Numbered from the stretch's first letter, positions 44,302 through 52,546 are shown. The stretch is DNA of 64,000 nucleotides from Bradyrhizobium sp. (GCF_016213215.1 NZ_JACRAW010000008.1:1-64000), one strand, 5' to 3'. Numbers and translations are program-made. Notes: generated by a model not told the origin, from the letters alone.

Positions 44302-44320
44302 GCAAACGCTTCGCGTTTGC
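44302..44320. repeat. GCAAACGC hairpin, fragment of dispersed repeat
   Basis: GCAAACGC TTC GCGTTTGC forms a tight hairpin between convergent genes and matches the core of the larger repeat at 3639-3758. No T-run follows, so it is a repeat relic more than a classic terminator. Confidence 0.6.
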
Positions 44321-44338
44321 TGCAAGCGTGTGCCGCGA

Positions 44339-45157
44339 TCAATCCCAGGTCGGCGCAAAGCCGGGATTCACGCAACGCATGTGCTTGGGCAAGGCCGCGA
44401 TTTTCTTTCTGTCTTCGTCATCGAGTGCAAGCTTCACCGCATCCAGGTTGGCCTGCTGGCTCTCCCGCAGGGAGGCCTTCGGAATGGCGGCGACACCCGG
44501 CTGATCCAGCAGCCATTTCAACGCCACCTGCGCCGGGCTGGCATTGTGCCTGCGACCAATCGCGATCAGCGTCTCGTCGGACGCCACGCGCCCCTGGGCC
44601 AGCGGGCAATAGGCCACGAGCGGAATCGATTTTGCCGCGAGATATTCGATGACCTTCGATTGATCGAGCATCACGTGATACTCGATCTGGTTGCAGGCGA
44701 TCGGCGCCCGGATGTCCTCGACCACCGTCTTGAGCAGCGCGGTGGTGAAGTTGGCGACCCCGATGGCGCGGGTGCGTCCCTCCTCCTTCAGCTTCATCAA
44801 GGTCTCGAAGATCGCCGGCAGGGTCATGTTCGGCGACGGCCAGTGCACGAGATAAAGATCGACATGATCGAGCCCGATTTTCTTCAGGCTGGCATCGAAG
44901 GCGCGGCGGATGGCATCGGGTGCAAGGTTCTCATGCCAAACCTTGGTCGTGACGTGGAGATCCTTGCGTGGCAGACGGGACGCGGCGACAGCCGCACCGA
45001 TCGATTCCTCGTTGCCATACATCTCCGCAGTGTCGATGTGGCGATAGCCGAGAGAAAGCGCGCTTTCGACGGCGGCGCGGCAGGCATCGCCCTGCAGGCG
45101 AAATGTACCAAGCCCGAGCCGCGGCAGGCTGATGCCCTGGGTCTGCAGATTCTCCAT
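44339..45157 (-). CDS. aldo/keto reductase
   Basis: A 272-residue TIM-barrel NADPH reductase of the AKR5-like group (2,5-diketo-gluconate reductase type). The catalytic tetrad lies in YRHIDTAEMYGNE (Asp, Tyr), TTKVW (Lys) and YLVHWPSP (His). IPKASLRESQQANLDA is the NADPH-binding end. The ATG at 45157 (MENLQTQG) is chosen because GAGGAG lies 6 bases before it. Substrate unknown. It has no co-directional close partner. Confidence 0.92.
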   Translation of the reverse strand: MENLQTQGISLPRLGLGTFRLQGDACRAAVESALSLGYRHIDTAEMYGNEESIGAAVAASRLPRKDLHVTTKVWHENLAPDAIRRAFDASLKKIGLDHVDLYLVHWPSPNMTLPAIFETLMKLKEEGRTRAIGVANFTTALLKTVVEDIRAPIACNQIEYHVMLDQSKVIEYLAAKSIPLVAYCPLAQGRVASDETLIAIGRRHNASPAQVALKWLLDQPGVAAIPKASLRESQQANLDAVKLALDDEDRKKIAALPKHMRCVNPGFAPTWD

Positions 45158-45408
45158 GGGTAACTCCTCTTGGCGCTTCGATCCGCCGATGCGCACTGGC
45201 AGGACCGTGCGAACTGGTTCTTGGGTGATGAGATAAGAAAGGACGGCGGGGATGGCTTCCTGCGGTGACGGCCATTCAAGATCGCGGTAGCCGCATCGGT
45301 CTTCGTCACGTGGGATAGCACGCGTGCATGGCCACGACAGCCAGGTGCGCGGCGGGAATCGGACTGAGGGCGCCGTAGCGCGTTAGGCGCCGCCTCATGC
45401 CGGCGGGC

Positions 45409-45834
45409 TTATCGTTTCCAGCTGCAGATGCCGCCCGACCTGCACGGCCAGACCTGGACGCGCGTATCCATCGCCCGGGCGTCCAGCGGATTGCTGTGCC
45501 GATGTGCAAGCTTGGTCCGGGCGCTCCCGCGCCGACTTTCCGGTCGAGCCATCTTCAGTCCATCGGCACCCCTCACCCGCTCGTTGACCATCTTCCTGGG
45601 CGCATCCTTCGGTTCGACGCGTGGCTGGGCGTCGGTCGTGACCCTGGAATCAGCCCTGGCCTCGACCGGAACGGGTGCGAATTGGGCTGGCGGCCCGAGC
45701 CGCTTGGGCGACAACAGGGCCTTCGAGAGGTCAAGGCCGAGGTACTCGTCGGGACGGTAGTCGGCCGCAGCCGCCACGCCGCCCCAAGCGAGCACGGCGA
45801 AGACAATGGCGGCGGAAGCGCTTTTCAGGACCAT
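45409..45834 (-). CDS. secreted hypothetical protein with cysteine-containing tail
   Basis: A 141-residue protein with a signal peptide (SAAIVFAVLAWGGVAAAA). YRPDEYLGLDLSKALLSPKRLGP follows, then a long Pro/Arg-rich disordered stretch and the tail RVQVWPCRSGGICSWKR with two cysteines. That tail resembles a Bradyrhizobium small-protein type of unknown role. AGGAGGCC-like sequence lies before the ATG. No neighbour in the same transcript. Confidence 0.65.
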   Translation of the reverse strand: MVLKSASAAIVFAVLAWGGVAAAADYRPDEYLGLDLSKALLSPKRLGPPAQFAPVPVEARADSRVTTDAQPRVEPKDAPRKMVNERVRGADGLKMARPESRRGSARTKLAHRHSNPLDARAMDTRVQVWPCRSGGICSWKR

Positions 45835-45957
45835 CGCAGGCCTCCTGAAATACCACTAAAGGGACTGCTTCCCCTTATCTAGGAGGCCTGCCCGACAATT
45901 CCAGCGACTCCTTCCGGCAGGGTTACCGGACCGCCAAGCCGTTAACCAACACCCCGC

Positions 45958-46956
45958 TCAGGCGACCTTGCGCGTGCTGGTGCCCTCGAGGAAACCCATG
46001 AGGCGGTTGCGGATGATGTCCTCCGCCTGGGCCATGATGCGGTCGATCAGCTCCTTAACCGTCGGAATATCGTGAATGAGGCCGGCCACCATGCCGCAGC
46101 TCCAGGCGCCGGCATCCATCAGACCTTCGGTCATGACCTTGGGATAGACGCCCGCAACTTCGGCAAAGATGTCGTCGATCTTGAGCTTGTCGCCCTTTTC
46201 GTGCTCGACCTTGAGCAGCCGCTCGACGCTCGAGTTCATCAGCACGCGCTCGGTGTTTCGCAGGGTGCGCATGATCAGCCGCGTGTCGAGCTCGCTTGCC
46301 GCCACCAGCGCCTCCTTGACGTTCTGGTGCACCGGCGCCTCCTTCGTCGCGATGAAGCGCGTGCCCATGTTCATGCCCGCGGCGCCGAGCGCCAGCGCCG
46401 CAACAAGACTCCGGCCATCGGCCATGCCGCCCGAAGCGACGAACGGAATCTTCAGTTCCTCGGCGGCGCGCGGCAACAGGATCATGTTCGGAATGTCGTC
46501 CTCGCCGGGATGGCCGCCGCACTCGAAGCCGTCGACGCTGACGGCATCGCAGCCGATCCGCTCGGCCTTCAGCGAGTGCCTGACCGAGGTGCACTTGTGA
46601 ATGACCTTGATACCAGCAGCCTTGAGCGCCGGCATGTACTGCTCCGGGCTGCGGCCGGCGGTTTCGACGGCCTTGACGCCACCTTCCACGATGGCGGCGA
46701 TGTATTCCGGATAAGGCGGCGCCGCGAACGTCGGCAGAAAGGTCAGGTTCACGCCGAACGGCTTGTCGGTCATGTCGCGGCAGCGCGCGATCTCCTTGGC
46801 GAGCAATTCCGGCGTCTTCTGGGTCAGGCCGGTGATGATCCCCAGCCCGCCGGCGTTGGAAACGGCTGCGGCGAGTTCGGCAAAGCCGACGTAATGCATG
46901 CCACCCTGGATGATCGGGTGTTCAATGCCGAACAATTCGGTGATCGCGGTTTTCAC
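45958..46956 (-). CDS. nitronate monooxygenase (NPD-like FMN enzyme)
   Basis: A 332-residue TIM-barrel flavoprotein. PIIQGGMHYVGFAELAAAVS, NAGGLGIITG and FGVNLTFLP are at the start. DAVSVDGFECGGHPGEDD, VASGGMADGRSLVAALALG and GMNMGTRFIATKEAP supply the FMN phosphate site. The family oxidises alkyl nitronates or, in related branches, reduces double bonds. An SDR gene lies upstream on the same strand 59 bases away, so the two may be co-transcribed. Confidence 0.88.
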   Translation of the reverse strand: MKTAITELFGIEHPIIQGGMHYVGFAELAAAVSNAGGLGIITGLTQKTPELLAKEIARCRDMTDKPFGVNLTFLPTFAAPPYPEYIAAIVEGGVKAVETAGRSPEQYMPALKAAGIKVIHKCTSVRHSLKAERIGCDAVSVDGFECGGHPGEDDIPNMILLPRAAEELKIPFVASGGMADGRSLVAALALGAAGMNMGTRFIATKEAPVHQNVKEALVAASELDTRLIMRTLRNTERVLMNSSVERLLKVEHEKGDKLKIDDIFAEVAGVYPKVMTEGLMDAGAWSCGMVAGLIHDIPTVKELIDRIMAQAEDIIRNRLMGFLEGTSTRKVA

Positions 46957-47015
46957 GAAAGCCTCCCAGGTCGCGTTGTCGATGTAGCCAGTTTAAGCGC
47001 AGCTTGCGGGCGCGG

Positions 47016-47753
47016 TCACCATTTCTCTCCGAAGGGCCGGATTTCCATCTCGAATGTCCAGGCGCTCTTCGGCTGCTGGTAAAGTTGCCAGTAGGCGTTC
47101 GCAACTGAAGCCGGCGGCATCAGGAGGTCGGGATTGTCGAGCGCGCTCGGCCCGAGCGCTTCGAGCCGCCGTTGCCTCACCCATTCGGTATCGACGCCGG
47201 AGTCGATGATGAGATGGGCGACGTGGATGTTCATTGGCCCGAGCTCGCGCGCCATGGATTGCGCGACGGCGCGCAAGCCGAACTTGGCGCTGGCAAAGGC
47301 GGCATAGCCGATGCCGCCGCGCAGGCTCGCGGTTGCGCCGGTGAAGAAGATGTTTCCCTGGCCGCGCGGCAGCATCAGCCTCGCCGCCTCGCGCCCGGCC
47401 AGAAAGCCGGAATAGCAGGCCATCTCCCAAACCTTGCGGAACACCCGTTCGGTGGTCTCCAGGATCGGGAAGTTGACGTTGGCGCCGACATTGAAGATGC
47501 ACACTTCCAGTGGCGCGCGCGCTTCGGCGTCGTCGAGGAAGGAGATGATCTCCTCTTCGTTGCGCGCGTCGAGCGAGCGGGCATGGATCTCGCCGCCGGC
47601 GGATTCGATCTCCCTCACCAGCGGCTCGAGCTTGGCGCCGTTGCGGCGGCCGGCGAAGACCGAGAAACCTTCTGCAGCGAACTTCTTGGCGATCTCGGCA
47701 CCGATGTAATCGCCGGCTCCGATCACCGCGGCGGTGGCGTTTCTCTTCGACAT
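47016..47753 (-). CDS. SDR-family protein with altered active site
   Basis: A 245-residue Rossmann protein. AVIGAGDYIGAEIAKKF is the cofactor loop, and FTGATASLRGGIG the strand with Ser/Thr. The place of the catalytic YxxxK reads FASAK, so Tyr is replaced by Phe, a feature of a known atypical SDR group that may be inactive or use another acid. The ATG at 47753 (MSKRNATAA) is preferred. It is divergent from an HxlR regulator, with two matching operators between, so it is probably regulated by it. Nitronate monooxygenase gene follows downstream. Confidence 0.85.
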   Translation of the reverse strand: MSKRNATAAVIGAGDYIGAEIAKKFAAEGFSVFAGRRNGAKLEPLVREIESAGGEIHARSLDARNEEEIISFLDDAEARAPLEVCIFNVGANVNFPILETTERVFRKVWEMACYSGFLAGREAARLMLPRGQGNIFFTGATASLRGGIGYAAFASAKFGLRAVAQSMARELGPMNIHVAHLIIDSGVDTEWVRQRRLEALGPSALDNPDLLMPPASVANAYWQLYQQPKSAWTFEMEIRPFGEKW

Positions 47754-47843
47754 GCGAGCCTCCCGGATCGATCTCCCGATGCCGCACTGGTCGCGACGCG
47801 CTAATGGATGCGATCGACTGGCGGCGATTTGCACGTAGCCTAT

Positions 47844-47860
47844 AGTTCTAAAATTGAACT
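47844..47860. promoter_or_regulatory. HxlR-type operator 1 (AGTTC-N7-GAACT)
   Basis: AGTTCTAAAATTGAACT is a GTTC-N7-GAAC palindrome about 90 bases before the SDR gene start. A second copy of the same pattern lies 77 bases away near the HxlR gene. Shared arms and the divergent regulator gene support a repressor-binding role. Confidence 0.65.
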
Positions 47861-47920
47861 GTCAAATTCGGCGCTCACATGATATTCCTTTTGTTCATTA
47901 AGCACACGAATCTTCGTCTT

Positions 47921-47937
47921 AGTTCTTTTTTAGAACG
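47921..47937. promoter_or_regulatory. HxlR-type operator 2 (AGTTC-N7-GAACG)
   Basis: AGTTCTTTTTTAGAACG repeats the GTTC-N7-GAAC arms, 25 bases before the HxlR start. It lies within an AT-rich promoter zone and would let the regulator control its own gene. Confidence 0.65.
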
Positions 47938-47961
47938 ATCGTGTGCGCTGGAGATCGGATC

Positions 47962-48456
47962 ATGAAATGGGGCGCGCTGGAAGATGAAGCCTGCTCGCTG
48001 GCCCGCACGATTGCGGTGATCGGCGACCGCTGGACCCTGTTGATCCTGCGCGAATGTTTCCTGCGGACGCGCCGCTTCGAGGCTTTTCAATCCTCGCTGC
48101 AGATCACGCGACATCTTCTGTCCGAGCGGCTGAAGAAGCTGGTCCGCTTCGGCATTCTTCGCCGCGTTCCCTATCAGGACTCGCCGAAACGCTACGAATA
48201 CATCCTCACGCAAAAGGGCCTCGATCTCTATCCGATCATCATGGCCATGGTACGCTGGGGCGACATTCACATGGCCGACGAGCGCGGCCGGCCCCTGCTC
48301 CATGAGCACAAGAAGTGCGGCAAACTGTTCGATCCGGTGATGGTGTGCTCGGAATGCGGCGAGGTGCTTGCGGCAAAAGAAGTCCACGTTCATCCGGGTC
48401 CGGGCAGGCCCGTCAGTGCGCTTGCGACGGCGCACCAACATCGATCGGACGAATGA
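47962..48456 (+). CDS. HxlR-type winged-helix transcriptional regulator
   Basis: A 164-residue regulator. CSLARTIAVIGDRWTLLILRE is the HxlR signature, then RFEAFQSSLQITRHLLSERL and a wing (SPKRYEYILTQKG). The C-terminus has CGKLFDPVMVCSECGEVL, a CxxC-type pair that could bind zinc or sense redox. The ATG at 47962 gives MKWGALEDEA. It is divergent from the atypical SDR gene and two GTTC-N7-GAAC palindromes fill the gap. Confidence 0.88.
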   Translation: MKWGALEDEACSLARTIAVIGDRWTLLILRECFLRTRRFEAFQSSLQITRHLLSERLKKLVRFGILRRVPYQDSPKRYEYILTQKGLDLYPIIMAMVRWGDIHMADERGRPLLHEHKKCGKLFDPVMVCSECGEVLAAKEVHVHPGPGRPVSALATAHQHRSDE

Positions 48457-48557
48457 TCGATGCGATCGGGATCTACAGCCGCAAACCGCGGCAGCTGCGT
48501 AGTCACGCGCAAATGTCTCCGATGGGGCGAGCCTTCGACGCAGCCGAAGACTCGCCG

Positions 48558-48689
48558 CTAGATCTTCGCCGCGTGCGAGGACATCGAGGAGTTCGCCAGA
48601 TTGATCTGCCGCACCGTCGTCAACGTCGCAAACGCGGCGGCAAAACCGAACGCAATGATGAGGGAAAGAAGAGCCAGACGCGCTCTCAT
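48558..48689 (-). CDS. small single-span membrane protein, 43 residues
   Basis: Starts MRARLALLSLIIAFGFAAA, a basic N-terminus followed by one hydrophobic helix, then TTVRQINLANSSMSSHAAKI. GGAGG lies 5 bases before the ATG, an ideal spacing. Either a small inner-membrane protein or a short exported peptide. I recognise no family. Too short for most gene callers. Confidence 0.5.
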   Translation of the reverse strand: MRARLALLSLIIAFGFAAAFATLTTVRQINLANSSMSSHAAKI

Positions 48690-48782
48690 GCAGACCTCCG
48701 TGATCAAACGAAAGCGAAAGCCTCCAACGGAGTATCGGCGAACTCTCGCGCGCCTTCGGTGAGCTTGCTCACAAGGCTCTTC

Positions 48783-48983
48783 TCACGACACCCGCCGGCC
48801 CTCCGGGACGGTGGCCTTCTCCACCGGCGGAACTTCTCCGTCGAGCCAGTCCTGCTCGTCCGCGAGCGCCGTCCACGCCTCCGCCATTCGGCGATAGCGC
48901 CTGAAGGCCGGCTGCCCCTTTGAGCGCTCGGCAAGATGCAGGCAGTTCTCAGCGTTTTCGCGGAATATCTCGGATTGCTTCAT
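48783..48983 (-). CDS. small hypothetical protein, helical
   Basis: A 66-residue soluble protein starting MKQSEIFRENAENCLHLAE, followed by FRRYRRMAEAWTALADEQDWLDGE. This ENAxxCxxLA... RyRRMAxAWxxLA(D/E)xQ pattern is a common small-protein type in Bradyrhizobium, of unknown function; a related one occurs at 55707-55949. It is probably two helices. Start set at the ATG matching that pattern. Confidence 0.7.
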   Translation of the reverse strand: MKQSEIFRENAENCLHLAERSKGQPAFRRYRRMAEAWTALADEQDWLDGEVPPVEKATVPEGRRVS

Positions 48984-49141
48984 GAAAAATACGTGGTGAG
49001 AAAATGCCAAGCCGCAACCGCCATGACGCAATCTTAATGCGCTCGATGCGGACGGAACCGAACCGCGGAGCGAGCGGCCATGCAGCCGCAGCATCCGAAC
49101 TCTCGGTCCCATGGTAGTCTTCTCTCGTCTAACCCGAACGT

Positions 49142-49411
49142 TCAGCGACGCGTCGGTCGCGTCAGCCTGACTTCCCGTTTCGCCGCGCGGGACCCGGACT
49201 GCTGCGATTGCAGCGACAGATCGCGTCCGCCGGCCGCCTGCCATTCGCCGATGAGGCGCGCCAATTCCTTGCGCGCGCCGAGCAGCCGCAACGAGTTTTC
49301 GGTGCAGTCGAGACCGCGATTGACCAAGCCGCGAATGTCCGCCTCCAGGTGCGGCATCTCCGACCTTAAGGCACTGATCTTGCGTCGAGTTTCATTAATT
49401 CTGTTGTCCAT
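49142..49411 (-). CDS. small hypothetical protein, coiled-coil-like
   Basis: An 89-residue protein starting MDNRINETRRKISALRSEM, a predicted helical stretch with heptad-like spacing, then LRLLGARKELARLIGEWQAAGG and a basic tail. A single Cys lies near residue 36. No known family. The upstream region is AT-rich (TTAGAACAAAATAAGAACATA), which suits a promoter. Confidence 0.65.
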   Translation of the reverse strand: MDNRINETRRKISALRSEMPHLEADIRGLVNRGLDCTENSLRLLGARKELARLIGEWQAAGGRDLSLQSQQSGSRAAKREVRLTRPTRR

Positions 49412-49495
49412 GGCTGTTTAGAACAAAATAAGAACATATAGTCAAGTCACGTTTTCCGGAGGGAGCCCGAAATAAGAGCAAACGGTAAATTCAAC

Positions 49496-49666
49496 GTGCA
49501 GGTCCGCTTGGCCGAGCAGATGACCCGTGCCCAGGCGATGCGGCTGAAGAGCCTGAGCGAGGAGGCCTACCAGCCCGGGCAATATTGCCGAAGCTTAAGC
49601 TCTACGGAGGCGGCCCAGCGCATTGAAGCGCTCGAAGCAGAGATCGCGCTCGCCGACTCCTATTAA
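49496..49666 (+). CDS. DUF3072 family small protein
   Basis: A 56-residue product. MTRAQAMRLKSLSEEAY then LSSTEAAQRIEALEAEIAL is the DUF3072 helix pair. The usual short tail after the second helix is reduced to ADSY. A GTG at 49496 is the most likely start. Homologue-like residues (GKFNVQVR) extend a little further upstream, where GGAGGGAG precedes an ATA codon at 49472, so the start may have mutated or an unusual start is used. Function unknown. Confidence 0.6.
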   Translation: MQVRLAEQMTRAQAMRLKSLSEEAYQPGQYCRSLSSTEAAQRIEALEAEIALADSY

Positions 49667-49838
49667 CGATAACGTCTATTCGATCGGCAGGTCGCCGCGG
49701 CTCAAACGGGCCGTAAACGCGCACACGCCGCCGGCGAGAGGTCGAAGGGCCGCCCGCCGCCCGCGCGTCGCATAGGCTGAACGCGTCAGCGGAACCACGC
49801 GAGCCCGCGCAAATCGACCTACCGTGTCTCGTGCGTGC

Positions 49839-49864
49839 GGAACCGCGTGGAACCCTTGTGCGTT
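49839..49864 (+). promoter_or_regulatory. EcfG-type general-stress promoter
   Basis: GGAAC, 17 bases, CGTT matches the GGAAC-N16/17-CGTT consensus of the alphaproteobacterial general-stress sigma EcfG. It ends 34 bases before the DUF6496 start. The gene's neighbours also look stress-related. Confidence 0.6.
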
Positions 49865-49898
49865 CCCGCGGGTTCTACTGATTTTCCGGGGAAGACTT

Positions 49899-50168
49899 AT
49901 GGCACGCAAAGCAAAGAAGCGAAGATACTCACCCAGCGCCGGTAACGAAGTCGGAAACGAGATGCGCCGCTACAAGAAGGGCACGGCCAAGAGCGGTCGG
50001 GGAGGAAGGGGTGGCAAGGTAAAGAGTCGCAAGCAGGCCATCGCGATCGGCCTGTCAAAGGCGCGCAAGAAGGGAAAGAAAGTCCCGCCGAAGAAGACGT
50101 CAAAAAAGAGAGCGACAAAAAGAACGACCAAGAAGAGAACGGCGAAGAAGCGCGGCCGCAAGTCGTAA
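49899..50168 (+). CDS. DUF6496 Lys/Arg-rich protein
   Basis: An 89-residue very basic protein. EMRRYKKGTAKSGRGGRGGK and VKSRKQAIAIGLSKARK form the DUF6496 core. The tail is a low-complexity run of KK, TKK and KRT units like histone H1 tails, so it likely binds DNA or RNA. The start ATG lies 35 bases after an EcfG-type promoter. No enzyme motif. Role unknown; a stress-induced nucleoid protein is a reasonable guess. Confidence 0.8.
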   Translation: MARKAKKRRYSPSAGNEVGNEMRRYKKGTAKSGRGGRGGKVKSRKQAIAIGLSKARKKGKKVPPKKTSKKRATKRTTKKRTAKKRGRKS

Positions 50169-50243
50169 CACTGACCACGCGGCGATGCTCTCGCCCGCCG
50201 CCGGTCCATGGTCAACCCGCTGCGAACAAAGTAATCGAGAGTA

Positions 50244-50606
50244 TCAAGTCATGCTGCCGGGCATGAAGCAGCGAATTGATATTCCGAGCGATCCCTTGAT
50301 CGGCCACACCATGGTTCGGCCGGCGCGATTCGGCTCCTTGATCACGGCCTCGTCGGGCACGATGATCCACTGGCCCTCAAGACGCACGCGGTACCGCCCA
50401 TTCTGGGATTCCCAATCGGGATCGGCAACGGCAACGCCGTCCGCATCCGAGCAGCATGGACCGAGCTGACTGCGCAGGCTGTCGAACCACGATTTGAGCG
50501 GCGAGTTAGCATAACGCCCGTCGTCACGGCCCATCGCACTCTGGGTGCATAGCCCGAGCGGCACGATGATCAGCACGGTCCTGATCAGGGCTTTAATTGG
50601 ATCCAT
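50244..50606 (-). CDS. secreted hypothetical protein
   Basis: A 120-residue protein with a signal peptide (ALIRTVLIIVPLGLCTQSAMG) and a mature part with SWFDSLRSQLGPCCSDADG, DPDWESQNGRYRVRLEGQW and EPNRAGRTMVWPIKG, ending IRCFMPGSMT. The CCSDADG and RCFMPGS patterns recur in small exported Bradyrhizobium proteins of unknown function; the three cysteines probably form disulphides. The ATG at 50606 (MDPIKALIR) is chosen. Confidence 0.75.
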   Translation of the reverse strand: MDPIKALIRTVLIIVPLGLCTQSAMGRDDGRYANSPLKSWFDSLRSQLGPCCSDADGVAVADPDWESQNGRYRVRLEGQWIIVPDEAVIKEPNRAGRTMVWPIKGSLGISIRCFMPGSMT

Positions 50607-50633
50607 TGTCGGCACCGAGCAATGTTGAACATG

Positions 50634-50660
50634 GGTCCGGTTTCACAAACCGGTCGGACC
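50634..50660. repeat. perfect-stem hairpin in intergenic region
   Basis: GGTCCGGTTT and AAACCGGTCGGACC pair around a CAC loop with a two-base bulge. It lies in the 268-base space between an SDR gene and the secreted-protein gene. No T-run follows on either strand; it may be a weak terminator for the SDR gene or a regulator site. Nothing else is seen in this gap. Confidence 0.45.
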
Positions 50661-50874
50661 ATTGTAGTTCCAGTGATGCTACCGAGCCTTACTGAGAGAA
50701 CAGGTGCGAGGTGCGTTGCCTCGCCCGATCATCTCGAGCGCGCAGATATTCTCCGCTCGATTCGCCTTGCGCGTCCAGCGCGTAACGAGATTGTTATCGG
50801 TTCTGTGGATTGGAACCGCGCAAATGCAGATATGCCGAAGCAACACCGATCAAGGCGAAGAACGGCGCGAAGCC

Positions 50875-51732
50875 TCAAATAAAGGGCTTGCCGCCGGTAA
50901 CCGCGACGGTTGTTCCCGACGTGTAGCTTGAGAGCGGGTCAGCCAGCATGACGTAAGCCGTCGCCAGCTCGGCCGGCTGGCCTGCCCGCTTCATCGGAAC
51001 CTGCTTGCCGAAGTTCTTCACCGAGTCCTCGGGCATGGTGGAGGGAATGAGCGGCGTCCAGATCGGACCGGGGGCGACGGCATTGACGCGAATGCCCTTC
51101 TCCGCAAGCATCTGGGCAAGACCGCCGCTAAAGTTCTGGATTGCGCCTTTGGTCGTCGCATAAGCGAGCAGTATCGGGTTCGGCATATCCGAGTTGACCG
51201 AAGCGGTGTTGATGATCGCGCTGCCCGGCTTCATATGCGGCACGGCTGCTTTTGTAAGGTAGAACATCGCGTGGATGTTTACCTCAAAGGTCATCTCCCA
51301 TTCTTCGTCGCTGATCTCGGCAATATCCCTGAACGTTGCCTGGTGCGCGGCATTATTGACCAGGATATCGATGCCGCCGAGTTCGTCGACAGCGCGCCTG
51401 ATGACCAGGCGGCAATGCTCGGGATTGCGCAGATCGCCGGGCACGAGCACCGCCTTCCGTTGTTCGGCCTCGACCAGCGCCTTCACTTCCTGAGCGTCGT
51501 CCGTCTCTTCAAGATAGGAGATCAGCACGTCTGCACCCTCGCGAGCATAGGCAATCGCCACGGCGCGCCCGATCCCGCTGTCGCCGCCCGTGATCACCGC
51601 TTTCATGCCGGAAAGCCGGCCGGAGCCCTTGTAGGTCTTTTCGCCATGGTCCGGGCGTGGATTCATCTTCGACGTCAGTCCCGGCATTTGCTGTCGCTGT
51701 TCTGGATAGGGCGGCTTCGGATAATCGAGCAT
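50875..51732 (-). CDS. SDR-family oxidoreductase (YghA-like)
   Basis: A 285-residue SDR with the extended N-terminus (YPEQRQQMPGLTSKMNPRPD, then DHGEKTYKGSGRLSGM) typical of YghA-type stress-associated dehydrogenases. ITGGDSGIGRAVAIAYA is the cofactor motif, NNAAHQ the NNAG equivalent, and YATTK the catalytic pair with Ser in NTASVN. The family is often part of the general stress response. It sits among small stress-type genes here. Substrate unknown. Confidence 0.88.
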   Translation of the reverse strand: MLDYPKPPYPEQRQQMPGLTSKMNPRPDHGEKTYKGSGRLSGMKAVITGGDSGIGRAVAIAYAREGADVLISYLEETDDAQEVKALVEAEQRKAVLVPGDLRNPEHCRLVIRRAVDELGGIDILVNNAAHQATFRDIAEISDEEWEMTFEVNIHAMFYLTKAAVPHMKPGSAIINTASVNSDMPNPILLAYATTKGAIQNFSGGLAQMLAEKGIRVNAVAPGPIWTPLIPSTMPEDSVKNFGKQVPMKRAGQPAELATAYVMLADPLSSYTSGTTVAVTGGKPFI

Positions 51733-51823
51733 GATGAACTCCCGCGAGCTGTCAGGCGTTCAATCGGCGGGCTCGGCCTAAGTTCCTCCACTCCAGAATG
51801 ATGCTGGGGAGATCCCGTCAGCA

Positions 51824-52096
51824 ATGACCGATGAAGAGCGCCAGCTCCTCAAGGACACCGCGGAAAACCTGCTGCGCCTTCTTCGTCAGTGGGACGACAT
51901 GGTCGAAGGCATGCGCGTGGTGGTTTCGGAGCTTTGCCGCGCCGGAGCGATGACGCCAGAACGCAAAGCGTTGCTTCTTGGCCGCCTGAAACTCCGCCGC
52001 GACCTGATGGCGAGCAAAGGCACGCCGACGCAATATCTATCCACGCTCATCGACGAGCTGGAGAAATGGAGCGCCTCTGATTCACATCCGAGTTGA
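51824..52096 (+). CDS. small hypothetical protein, helical
   Basis: A 90-residue soluble protein, MTDEERQLLKDTAENLLRLL then WDDMVEGMRVVVSELCRAG, with repeated leucines consistent with a helical bundle. It diverges from the SDR gene, so the roughly 90 bases between may hold two promoters. I do not recognise the family. GGGGAGAT precedes the ATG. Confidence 0.6.
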   Translation: MTDEERQLLKDTAENLLRLLRQWDDMVEGMRVVVSELCRAGAMTPERKALLLGRLKLRRDLMASKGTPTQYLSTLIDELEKWSASDSHPS

Positions 52097-52231
52097 GCTG
52101 AGCTGAGCCGGTGGAAGCAGGGGCAAATGGAACTCGCACTCAAAACTCTTTGAGGTGAAACCCGCACCGTTCCCGAAACGCCCGCATGCGGCCGTCGTTA
52201 GCCCTCCGCAAGACGACAACGGAGAAAGCGA

Positions 52232-52546
52232 ATGAACCTGAAACTCTTGACCGCAGCCGCAGTCCTGACAACCGCTGTCGCCGCCCCGGCTCTCGCGCAG
52301 GATCCCGTTGCGAGATCGCCCAGCGTGAAACAACACAGGGGCCATGTGTATCATCACGGCAACGGATTCTGGCCCGGTGACGTAGCCGCCAGTATCGTCG
52401 GCGGTGCCATCGGAACCGCCGGCGCCATCGCCGCCGCGCCCTTCGGCTATGACCGGTACGCCTACAATGACGGATACTACGGCTACCGGTGCGTGCCAGG
52501 TACGACGTTCATCGGGCCAGATGGTCTGCGCCGTCTTTGCCGATAA
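52232..52546 (+). CDS. secreted glycine/tyrosine-rich small protein
   Basis: A 104-residue protein with a signal peptide (LLTAAAVLTTAVAAPALAQ). The mature part has HRGHVYHHGNGFWPGD, a Gly-zipper-like hydrophobic stretch (VAASIVGGAIGTAGAIAAAP), a YNDGYYGYR segment and two cysteines in the tail. Similar small exported proteins with Gly-zippers are common in rhizobia. Function unknown. GGAGAAAG precedes the ATG, and a clear terminator follows. Confidence 0.75.
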   Translation: MNLKLLTAAAVLTTAVAAPALAQDPVARSPSVKQHRGHVYHHGNGFWPGDVAASIVGGAIGTAGAIAAAPFGYDRYAYNDGYYGYRCVPGTTFIGPDGLRRLCR

